Shown: one piece after another, positions 1-5,440 of the stretch
How positions within the stretch are numbered: position 1 is the stretch's first letter
Layout of the letters: the number at the start of each line of letters is the position of its first letter
From: Acinetobacter sp. UBA6641
GTDB lineage: Bacteria; Pseudomonadota; Gammaproteobacteria; Pseudomonadales; Moraxellaceae
Length of the DNA stretch: 5,440 nucleotides
Reading direction: 5' to 3'
NCBI GenBank assembly: GCA_002455755.1
Contig: DKLL01000031.1
Location: 605-6,044, forward strand
Made by a program: the position numbers and the translations under genes
Notes under the pieces: model-generated
Told to the model about the DNA's origin: nothing
The model's database searches: none
The model's input: the letters and a program-made list of their open reading frames with translations, nothing else

Positions 1-1498
1 GCAGCAGTAAAACGGCCAAGACATCACTCGGATATTCCGCCATGGAAATAATATACGCGCCCAGAGACTCGCTCGGCTGTTCTGCCAGCGTACGCATGGT
101 GGCAAATACTTCCTGTACATCCGGATGTTCAATCAGGCTTTGTTTCGGTTCATTTAAATGTTTCGGAAGTAAGGGACGTTTGCTTTGCAATTCCTGCAAC
201 AGGAAGTTTTGACGTGCCTGTTCGGTCCAGGTTTCAAAATTGCCCAAACCCAGGTATTCAGTAATCGCAGAAATGGCCTGGCGATGCCGACCGGATTCCT
301 GACGGATATCCAGCTTTAACAGTTCAATGCCAAAGCAGTTGACGCGATGGATAAAATCCAGCAATTTGCCATTGGCAATTTCAGGCAGGTTGCAGGCAAT
401 CAGTGAGCGGTAGCACAGCAATAAAGGCTGTAATAATTCATCTTTACTTTTAATCACCAGACGCTCATCAGCATCTTGCCCATGCAGTTTTTGCGCCAGC
501 CAGTGACGGGTAGCCTTTAAGCGTTCGCGGGTATCGCGCAGATATTCACGGTACGGTTCCGGATGCGCATGGCCCAGTGCCTGAATCAGTTCATTGCTAC
601 AGTTCTGAATCGACAGTTCCCAGCGCAGGTCTTCAATATCACGCAGGTACAAATCGGCCGCTTTCCAGCGCGATAGCCATAATACTTCCTGAGTAATATT
701 ATGCGTGACATTCGGGTTGCCATCGCGGTCTCCGCCCATCCATGAGGCAAAACGAACCGGGGCAACGTTTAAGGGTAAGCGTTGACCGCAGTGCTCTTCG
801 ACCATTTCATCCAGTTCGCGGATGAACTTGGGTACTGCATTCCACAGGGTTTGCTCAATGGTGGTAAAGCCCCATTTGGCTTCATCGACCGGGGTTGGAC
901 GGTGCTGACGGATTTCATCGGTCTGCCAGGCAGAACAAATCAGTTGTTTGAGTTCTTCTACGACAGCTTTACGTTCCAGTGGGGTCAGTTTTTGCTGATC
1001 GGCCTTAAACAGGCAGTCATTAATGTCATCATATTTTTGAATTAAGGTACGGCGGCTGACTTCAGTCGGATGCGCGGTAAGCACCAGTTCAATGTTCAGC
1101 TCGCAAATCTGCTTGAATAAAGTGTCTGCGGAAATTTCGTGATCTTTAAACTTTTGGAACAGGTGATCGAGCGGATTGGGAGAGGGTGCATGTTCATCAA
1201 ATTCGCTTTGACGGCGACTGCGGACCACATTGTACTGTTCGGCAATATTGGCAAAATTCAGAAAATGGGTGAATGCACGGGTGAGCGGAAGAATCTCATC
1301 ATCTTCCAGACTCAGGAATAGTTGTTCAAGCTGTTTTTCGGCTTCTACCTGCCCATCACGTGCCCCTTTGGACAGGGCACGAATTTGTTCAACCTGATTA
1401 AACAAATCTTGTCCTGCATGTTCCTTAAGGGTTTCTCCTAATAAATTCCCAAGTAAGCGCACATCCTCACGCAGTGGAGCATCAATTTGTTGAATCAT
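1..1498 (-). CDS. ppc: Phosphoenolpyruvate carboxylase, N-terminal part (runs off left edge)
   Basis: This cytoplasmic enzyme adds bicarbonate to phosphoenolpyruvate to make oxaloacetate, refilling the TCA cycle. About 499 residues are visible, a little over half of the usual ~880-900. The conserved landmarks occur in the expected order: VLTAHPTE with the catalytic histidine at residue 143 (His138 in E. coli), WMGGDRDGNP near residue 255, and LDIRQES with its arginine at residue 399. The visible end reads AYIISMAEYPSDVL, another conserved PEPC block. The second-half elements (the glycine-rich GRGGS loop, metal ligands and C-terminal allosteric aspartate site) lie outside the window. I chose the ATG at 1498 (protein begins MIQQIDAPLRED) because an AGGAGA at 1508-1513 is about 10 bases upstream. 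An in-frame ATG at 1507 would add three residues but sits directly against that site. No frameshift was seen. Family identity is very secure; the exact start is less so. Confidence 0.97.
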   Translation of the reverse strand, partial: MIQQIDAPLREDVRLLGNLLGETLKEHAGQDLFNQVEQIRALSKGARDGQVEAEKQLEQLFLSLEDDEILPLTRAFTHFLNFANIAEQYNVVRSRRQSEFDEHAPSPNPLDHLFQKFKDHEISADTLFKQICELNIELVLTAHPTEVSRRTLIQKYDDINDCLFKADQQKLTPLERKAVVEELKQLICSAWQTDEIRQHRPTPVDEAKWGFTTIEQTLWNAVPKFIRELDEMVEEHCGQRLPLNVAPVRFASWMGGDRDGNPNVTHNITQEVLWLSRWKAADLYLRDIEDLRWELSIQNCSNELIQALGHAHPEPYREYLRDTRERLKATRHWLAQKLHGQDADERLVIKSKDELLQPLLLCYRSLIACNLPEIANGKLLDFIHRVNCFGIELLKLDIRQESGRHRQAISAITEYLGLGNFETWTEQARQNFLLQELQSKRPLLPKHLNEPKQSLIEHPDVQEVFATMRTLAEQPSESLGAYIISMAEYPSDVLAVLLL

Positions 1499-1507
1499 TT
1501 TTTTCAT

Positions 1508-1513
1508 TCTCCT
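1508..1513 (-). promoter_or_regulatory. Shine-Dalgarno of ppc, deciding the start
   Basis: AGGAGA read on the minus strand. It directly abuts the ATG at 1507 but lies about 10 bases before the ATG at 1498, so it fits the second start better. A weaker GAGAAG nine bases upstream of the 1507 ATG keeps that start possible. Confidence 0.55.
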
Positions 1514-1527
1514 AGACTTCTCTTTTG

Positions 1528-1555
1528 AATATACCCCGATTAAGTTACATTCCAA
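1528..1555 (-). promoter_or_regulatory. Predicted sigma70 promoter of ppc
   Basis: Minus strand: TTGGAA (-35, 1555-1550, 4 of 6 consensus), a 16-base spacer, then TATATT (-10, 1533-1528, 5 of 6). Transcription would start near 1521, giving a leader of only ~23 bases to the ATG at 1498, which contains the AGGAGA. It lies in the tetR-ppc spacer, so ppc probably has its own promoter and does not depend on tetR transcription. I saw no regulator palindrome over it. The rest of the spacer (about 1556-1645) is AT-rich with nothing I can name. Prediction by eye only. Confidence 0.5.
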
Positions 1556-1645
1556 GTAGGGGCAGACAAAAGTCGGTAATCTTTTGCTGTAAAAACTAGC
1601 AATTGATGTGCCGTATGTGCATTTAGGAAAATAGAACCACAACTT

Positions 1646-2281
1646 TTAAGGCTTTTTTTGATATTTCAGCATAAAAATGTCAATGCTGTACTGAATAATC
1701 TGCTGCTTTTCTGCTGCTGTAGGGACTGCACGCATGCCAAGTAAGACTTCTTGGTGACGCATACCGCAAAGTAAAGAAGCAATCAGCAGGTTCAAGGTTC
1801 TTAAGTCTTCGGATTGAATAAAACCCAGATCAATCGCTTGTTGAAAGAAGTTTTCCCATACGGCATTCATGCGCAGATGTGAAGCTTCATAAAACATTTG
1901 TGCCAGTGGATTCTGTTCCGCAGCAAGTTCCAGTAACAGCAGTTCCAGCTTGATAGCTTCCGGCAAGTTAATGATATTCATGGCCAATTCGCAGGCATGG
2001 ACAAATTCTTTATGGAAATCGCTGTCTGCATGCAAATTGAGTGGCCGAGCACTGATCAGCTCTTCGCAAGTTGCGGCAATGGCGCAGACAAATAAATTGG
2101 CTTTATCTTGAAAATGATTGTACACCGTCAGTTTGGTGACACCGGCTTCTTGAGCAATCTGATTCATGCTGGAACCATGATAACCACATTTCAAAAATAG
2201 GCTTTTTGCAGCATTTAAAATTTGCCGACGTTTTTCCAAGTCTTTGGGACGACCCACATTTATTTGCACAATTTTTTCCAA
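1646..2281 (-). CDS. TetR/AcrR-family transcriptional repressor, probable regulator of the adjacent RND efflux operon
   Basis: The protein has 211 residues from the first possible start, a normal length for TetR regulators. The N-terminal DNA-binding domain is clear: a basic GRPKDLEKRRQILNAAKSLF lead-in (residues 10-29), then GYHGSSMNQIAQEAGVTK-LTVYNHF (33-57), the TetR helix-turn-helix, followed by the usual F-x-D-K-x-x-LF turn. Residues ~75-211 are a helical ligand-binding and dimerisation region of the less conserved type, so the inducer cannot be read. It is divergent from an adaptor/permease pair, with a palindrome between them, the classic arrangement for a local efflux repressor. The start is unusual. 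The codon at 2281 is TTG with no Shine-Dalgarno, and an in-frame GTG at 2269 has GGAAAA just upstream and may be the true start. The frame upstream is closed by a TGA at 2299-2297. Family call is firm; the regulatory target is inferred from context. Confidence 0.93.
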   Translation of the reverse strand: MEKIVQINVGRPKDLEKRRQILNAAKSLFLKCGYHGSSMNQIAQEAGVTKLTVYNHFQDKANLFVCAIAATCEELISARPLNLHADSDFHKEFVHACELAMNIINLPEAIKLELLLLELAAEQNPLAQMFYEASHLRMNAVWENFFQQAIDLGFIQSEDLRTLNLLIASLLCGMRHQEVLLGMRAVPTAAEKQQIIQYSIDIFMLKYQKKP

Positions 2282-2320
2282 AAAAAATGAAAAAGGTCAT
2301 TGATTTGACCCAAGGTTCAT
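2280..2320 (-). promoter_or_regulatory. Possible attenuator-like leader of tetR: mini-ORF, hairpin and T runs
   Basis: Read on the minus strand. GGTCA (2310-2306) and TGACC (2299-2295) form a stem around the six-base loop AATCAA. A G-T pair (2311 with 2294) extends it to six pairs. TTTTT (2294-2290) follows at once, then CA and a T8 run (2287-2280). This resembles a weak intrinsic terminator inside the tetR leader. A seven-codon ORF (MNLGSNQ, ATG at 2320, TGA at 2299-2297) ends within the stem, but no ribosome site is visible for it. An upstream segment (TGAACCTT) could pair with the same GGGTCA and compete with the hairpin. The stem could instead be a second operator-type inverted repeat. 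All functions here are inference. Confidence 0.25.
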
Positions 2321-2344
2321 AATTACTGTACCGATCAGTATATT
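2316..2344 (+). promoter_or_regulatory. Predicted sigma70 promoter of the efflux operon
   Basis: Plus strand: TTCATA (-35, 2316-2321, 4 of 6), a 17-base spacer, then TATATT (-10, 2339-2344, 5 of 6). Transcription would begin near 2351, leaving a leader of about 66 bases to the adaptor ATG. The palindrome at 2324-2340 fills the spacer, so a bound repressor would block RNA polymerase. Called by eye without scoring. Confidence 0.5.
2324..2340. promoter_or_regulatory. Candidate TetR-type operator (17-bp palindrome)
   Basis: Inverted repeat TACTG-N7-CAGTA, core TACTGTACCGATCAGTA. It lies between the -35 and -10 of the predicted rightward promoter and overlaps the -10 of the predicted leftward one. 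A single bound TetR dimer could therefore repress both the efflux operon and its own gene. Dyads of this size in the divergent spacer are typical for TetR-family repressors. Binding by this particular repressor is inferred. Confidence 0.55.
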
Positions 2345-2365
2345 AATTAAAAAATGATCAATTTA
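2337..2365 (-). promoter_or_regulatory. Predicted promoter of the tetR gene
   Basis: Minus strand: TAAATT (-35, 2365-2360, weak), a 17-base spacer, then TATACT (-10, 2342-2337, 5 of 6). The -10 overlaps the right arm of the palindrome and the -10 of the rightward promoter, so the two promoters would compete. Transcription would start near 2330, giving a leader of about 50-60 bases containing the hairpin at 2294-2311. The poor -35 makes this tentative. Confidence 0.35.
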
Positions 2366-2403
2366 AGAGATTGCTTATTTTGCCCTAAAAAACATTTTTA
2401 AAT

Positions 2404-2408
2404 AAGAG
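2404..2408 (+). promoter_or_regulatory. Ribosome binding site of the adaptor gene
   Basis: AAGAG, eight bases before the ATG at 2417. It is modest in match but well spaced, and it supports that start together with the lipoprotein signal that begins there. It is weaker than the AGGAG of the downstream permease. Confidence 0.5.
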
Positions 2409-2416
2409 CGAACTTC

Positions 2417-3523
2417 ATGAGCATAATCAAGATTGCAGTTGCCAGCATGATCATCGTTTGCAGTGTGACCTTAACGGGATGCAGCACGGATGCAACCGAA
2501 ACAGAACAAGTCCCGTTTGTGATGGTGACTCAGCCGAGCAGTAGCCATAATGAGCAAAAAAGTTATGCTGGAGATGTGCAGGCACGTCAGCAAACGGCTT
2601 TGGCCTTCCGGGTTGCGGGACAAATTACTGAACGTTATGTTGATGTGGGGGATCAGGTCAAAGTGGGTCAGGTCCTGGCAAAACTGGATGTGAAAGATGC
2701 GCAGCTCCAGCTCAATGCAGCAAAAGCTCAGCTGGAAAGCGCCCAGTCGGCAGCAAAAATTGCCGCAGATGAACTGCAACGCTTTAAGCAACTGCTGCCG
2801 ATGAATGCCGTGAGCCGCTCACAATATGATGCGGTGGATAACCAGTATAAGTCAGCGATGTCCGCACTGAAACAGGCACAATCCAATTATGAAGTCAGCA
2901 GTAACCAGACCGGTTATAACCAGCTGATAGCCAACAAAAACGGGGTGATTACCGCACGTAATATTGAAGTGGGGCAGGTGGTCGCTGCGGGGCAAGCTGC
3001 CTATCAGTTGGCAATTGCCGGTGACCGTGAAGTGGTAATCGGTGTACCGGAACAGGCCATTTCAGAGATTAAGGTCGGTCAGCCAGCATGGGTGACCTTA
3101 TGGTCCAAGCCTGAAGAAAAATTTGCAGGCTATGTGCGTGAAATTTCTCCAGCAGCCGATCAGTCCCGGACCTTTAGTGTCAAAGTAGCCTTGCGTGAAG
3201 GCAACGCTGCCATTCAGCTGGGCCAGAGTGCACGGGTATTTTTTAATCAGACCAAAAACAATGTACTTAGTGTGCCTTTATCCAGCGTTTCGGCCAACGG
3301 CCAGCAGGCCTATGTCTGGGTGGTGAAACCGGACCAGACCATTCATAAGGTGGCGGTAACACTGGGGGCTTATGGTCGTGACAGCGTGCCGGTATTGTCT
3401 GGCCTGAATCCGCAAGATTATGTGGTGATTGGCGGTGTGCATTTATTGCGTGAAAAACAGAAAATCCAGCCGATTGACCGTGAAAATCGTGCCGTGAAAA
3501 TTCAGCCAGGAGCTGCATCATGA
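2417..3523 (+). CDS. RND efflux periplasmic adaptor subunit (membrane fusion protein), lipoprotein
   Basis: This is the adaptor of a tripartite RND pump, linking the inner-membrane permease to an outer-membrane channel. At 368 residues its length is typical. It has a lipoprotein signal with lipobox LTGC, the acylated Cys being residue 22 and Ser following. The first lipoyl half, FRVAGQITERYVDVGDQV-KVGQVLAKLD, spans about 64-91. An Ala/Gln-rich alpha-helical hairpin covers ~94-160, and the second lipoyl half with NGVITARNIEVGQVV covers ~175-200. A beta-barrel follows at ~203-277 and a membrane-proximal domain at ~283-350. The hairpin tip carries R122-x3-L126-x6-S133, the RLS motif that in AcrA-type adaptors docks to TolC-family channels. 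The signal peptide supports the chosen start. The gene is first in the operon and its stop overlaps the permease start. Substrate cannot be inferred. The family assignment is very secure. Confidence 0.95.
   Translation: MSIIKIAVASMIIVCSVTLTGCSTDATETEQVPFVMVTQPSSSHNEQKSYAGDVQARQQTALAFRVAGQITERYVDVGDQVKVGQVLAKLDVKDAQLQLNAAKAQLESAQSAAKIAADELQRFKQLLPMNAVSRSQYDAVDNQYKSAMSALKQAQSNYEVSSNQTGYNQLIANKNGVITARNIEVGQVVAAGQAAYQLAIAGDREVVIGVPEQAISEIKVGQPAWVTLWSKPEEKFAGYVREISPAADQSRTFSVKVALREGNAAIQLGQSARVFFNQTKNNVLSVPLSSVSANGQQAYVWVVKPDQTIHKVAVTLGAYGRDSVPVLSGLNPQDYVVIGGVHLLREKQKIQPIDRENRAVKIQPGAAS
3508..3512 (+). promoter_or_regulatory. Ribosome binding site of the permease gene
   Basis: A strong AGGAG inside the last codons of the adaptor gene, seven bases before the ATG at 3520. 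It fixes the permease start there over the in-frame ATG at 3532. With the ATGA overlap it suggests translationally coupled, balanced synthesis of both subunits. Confidence 0.8.
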
Positions 3524-5440
3524 ATTTAGGCATGAACTTCAACCTGTCGGAATGGGCACTGAAAAATAAAGGCCTGATCCTTTATTTCATGCTGCTGCTC
3601 GGCATCGTCGGGATCGTTTCCTATTCCAAGCTGGCGCAAAGTGAAGATCCGCCGTTTACCTTTAAGGTGATGGTGATCCAGACCTACTGGCCCGGCGCAA
3701 CCGCACAGGAAGTGTCCTTGCAGGTGACGGACCGTATTGAAAAGGAACTGATGAGCACCGGCAACTACGAACGCATTATGGCCTATTCGCGTCCCGGTGA
3801 ATCACTGGTAACGTTTGTTGCCAAAGACTCGCTGCGCTCAAACCAGATTCCCGATGTCTGGTATCAGGTGCGTAAAAAAATCGGTGACATCCAGCATCAA
3901 CTCCCGAATGGCGTACAGGGTCCTTTTTTTAATGATGAATTTGGCGATACCTTCGGAAATATCTATGTCCTGACCGGCAAAGATTATGACTATGCCATAT
4001 TGAAGGAATATGCCGACCGTTTGCAGTTGCAGTTGCAGCGTGTCAAGGATGTTGCAAAAGTCAATCTGGTGGGCCTGCAGGACCAGAAAATCTGGATTGA
4101 ACTGTCCAATACCAAAGCGGCACAACTCGGTATCCCGGTCACCGCGATTCAGCAAGCGCTACAGCAGCAAAACACCATGGCCAGTGCCGGTTTCTTTGAA
4201 ACAGGGACCGACCGCATTCAAATGCGCGTGAGTGGTCAGTTGCAAAATGTCGATGAACTCAAGCAGATGCCGCTTTTGGTGGCAGGCAAGACCATTCAGC
4301 TGGGCGATGTTGCCGAAATCTATCGCGGCTTTAGCGAACCGGCCCAGCCACGGATGCGTTTTATGGGCGAAAATGGCATTGGCATTGCAGTTTCCATGCG
4401 TAAAGGCGGCGACATTCTGGCTTTAGGGAAAAATTTAGAGGCTGAATTTGCCCATTTGCAACAATCTTTGCCCTTGGGTATGGAACTGAAAAAGGTGTCT
4501 GATCAACCCGTTGCTGTGAAGCGCAGCGTGAATGAATTCATGAAAGTGCTGACGGAAGCGGTGATTATCGTTTTACTGGTCAGTTTCTTTTCACTGGGTT
4601 TCCGTACCGGTCTGGTGGTGGCATTTTCCATTCCGCTGGTGCTGGCCATGACCTTTGCCGGCATGAATCTATTCGATGTCGGACTGCATAAAATTTCGCT
4701 CGGCGCTTTAATTCTGGCGCTCGGTTTATTGGTGGATGACGCCATTATTGCCATTGAAATGATGGCCGTAAAAATGGAGCAGGGCTATAGCCGGCTGGAG
4801 GCGGCAGGTTTTGCCTGGAAAACCACGGCTTTTCCCATGCTGACCGGCACCCTGATTACCGCAGCCGGCTTTTTGCCGATTGCCACTGCGGCCTCCAGTA
4901 CCGGTGAATATACCCGTTCCATTTTCCAGGTAGTGACCATTGCCCTGGTGGTGTCATGGTTTGCAGCAGTCCTTTTTGTCCCCTATCTGGGCGATAAACT
5001 GCTGCCAGATTTTAATAAAGACCTGCTTCAGAAAGCACCGTGGTATCAGCGCTTATGGGCACGCTTACGCAAGCAACCGGAACCTCCTGCGCTGCTGCAT
5101 CATGCCGGTGAACATCATGATCCTTACCAAACCCGGTTTTATCAAAAGTTTAGATCGCTGGTAAATAAGTGCCTGAGCTATCGTAAAACCGTGATTGCCG
5201 CCACGGTCGGCATTTTTGTGCTGTCGGTGCTGATGTTTAAACTGGTACCGCAACAGTTCTTCCCGCCCTCCAACCGTGCCGAAATTCTGGTCGATTTAAA
5301 ACTGGAAGAAGGCGCATCGCTCACGGCCACAGAAAATGCCGTAAAGAAAGTGGAAAAATTCCTGTCGACCAAACAGGGCATCGACAACTATGTAGCCTAT
5401 GTCGGTACAGGTTCCACCCGTTTCTATTTGCCGCTGGATC
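3520..5440 (+). CDS. RND (HAE-1 type) efflux permease, N-terminal part (runs off right edge)
   Basis: This is the inner-membrane proton-drug antiporter of the pump. About 640 residues are visible of the ~1020-1050 usual for the family. TM1 lies at ~17-35. The first periplasmic porter region follows, with SEDPPFTFKV and YWPGATAQEV at ~41-66 typical of RND permeases. TM2-TM6 lie at ~346-487 and TM7 at ~556-576, after which the second periplasmic region starts (FFPPSNRAEILVDL, 580-593). TM4 contains the proton-relay pair Asp406-Asp407, equivalent to AcrB Asp407-Asp408. The partner Lys of TM10 lies beyond the window. The ED-P start and FPPSNR-type block recall TriC-like permeases more than AcrB itself, from memory, so no gene name is given. 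The cytoplasmic TM6-TM7 linker holds a histidine cluster (527, 528, 532, 533). The frame is intact and the substrate unknown. The gene is the second of the operon, overlapping the adaptor by four bases. Confidence 0.96.
   Translation, partial: MNLGMNFNLSEWALKNKGLILYFMLLLGIVGIVSYSKLAQSEDPPFTFKVMVIQTYWPGATAQEVSLQVTDRIEKELMSTGNYERIMAYSRPGESLVTFVAKDSLRSNQIPDVWYQVRKKIGDIQHQLPNGVQGPFFNDEFGDTFGNIYVLTGKDYDYAILKEYADRLQLQLQRVKDVAKVNLVGLQDQKIWIELSNTKAAQLGIPVTAIQQALQQQNTMASAGFFETGTDRIQMRVSGQLQNVDELKQMPLLVAGKTIQLGDVAEIYRGFSEPAQPRMRFMGENGIGIAVSMRKGGDILALGKNLEAEFAHLQQSLPLGMELKKVSDQPVAVKRSVNEFMKVLTEAVIIVLLVSFFSLGFRTGLVVAFSIPLVLAMTFAGMNLFDVGLHKISLGALILALGLLVDDAIIAIEMMAVKMEQGYSRLEAAGFAWKTTAFPMLTGTLITAAGFLPIATAASSTGEYTRSIFQVVTIALVVSWFAAVLFVPYLGDKLLPDFNKDLLQKAPWYQRLWARLRKQPEPPALLHHAGEHHDPYQTRFYQKFRSLVNKCLSYRKTVIAATVGIFVLSVLMFKLVPQQFFPPSNRAEILVDLKLEEGASLTATENAVKKVEKFLSTKQGIDNYVAYVGTGSTRFYLPLD

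Noticed and set aside
782..1321. Plus-strand open frames at 782-1045 and 1139-1321
   Set aside because: They lie antisense within the well-conserved ppc reading frame, have no domain or ribosome site, and are shadows of its codon structure.
1584..1602. TTGCT-N9-AGCAA inverted repeat in the tetR-ppc spacer as a terminator
   Set aside because: The stem is only five pairs, mostly A-T, with a nine-base loop and no T run on either strand.
2103..2300. Minus-strand 65-codon frame from the ATG at 2300
   Set aside because: It overlaps the HTH region of the repressor in another frame and resembles no protein. Its ATG is only of interest for its position in the leader.
2386..2400. TAAAAA-ACA-TTTTTA hairpin in the adaptor leader
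   Set aside because: It is an all-A/T stem of six pairs in an AT-rich spacer, expected by chance and too weak for a terminator or regulator.
2471..3542. Minus-strand frames at 2471-2791 and 3267-3542
   Set aside because: They are antisense to the adaptor gene, whose frame shows clear MFP domains, and they show no start signals or recognisable motifs.
3838..5387. Several short frames on both strands (3838-4155, 4010-4231, 4232-4426, 4503-4754, 4940-5164, 5065-5253, 5178-5387)
   Set aside because: All lie inside the RND permease frame, which is continuous and conserved, so these are shadows.
1..5440. Mobile element, CRISPR, tRNA/rRNA or defence system
   Set aside because: No transposase, integrase, terminal repeats, spaced repeats or structured RNA were seen. 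The coding genes account for nearly all of the window.

Overview
The window is an ordinary-looking chromosomal segment from a gammaproteobacterium, most likely Acinetobacter or a close relative. I infer this from how the phosphoenolpyruvate carboxylase N-terminus reads, as remembered from Acinetobacter proteins, and from AT-rich spacers between moderately GC-rich genes. No mobile element, CRISPR array, rRNA or tRNA is visible. No spacer reaches 300 bases; the two longest are about 147 and 135 bases.

Layout from left to right. The first ~1.5 kb is the N-terminal half of ppc on the minus strand, running off the left edge. A 147-base spacer with a good minus-strand promoter separates it from a TetR-family regulator gene, also on the minus strand. 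A 135-base divergent spacer follows. It holds a palindrome placed between the -35 and -10 of the rightward promoter and overlapping the -10 of the leftward one. To the right is a plus-strand operon: a lipoprotein periplasmic adaptor (membrane fusion protein) and an RND efflux permease that overlaps it by ATGA and runs off the right edge.

The three right-hand genes form a familiar module. The local TetR-type repressor probably controls itself and a divergent RND efflux operon. The adaptor carries a visible RLS motif for docking to a TolC/OprM-type outer-membrane channel. No channel gene lies in the window, so it must lie further downstream or be supplied from elsewhere. The drugs or metabolites exported cannot be read from the sequence. 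ppc is a metabolic neighbour with its own promoter and probably no functional link.

I found no convincing novel system. The most interesting small-scale structure is in the tetR leader: a GC-containing hairpin followed by two T runs, a seven-codon mini-ORF ending in the hairpin, an off-frame ATG, and a probable TTG or GTG start for the repressor just after a T8 homopolymer.
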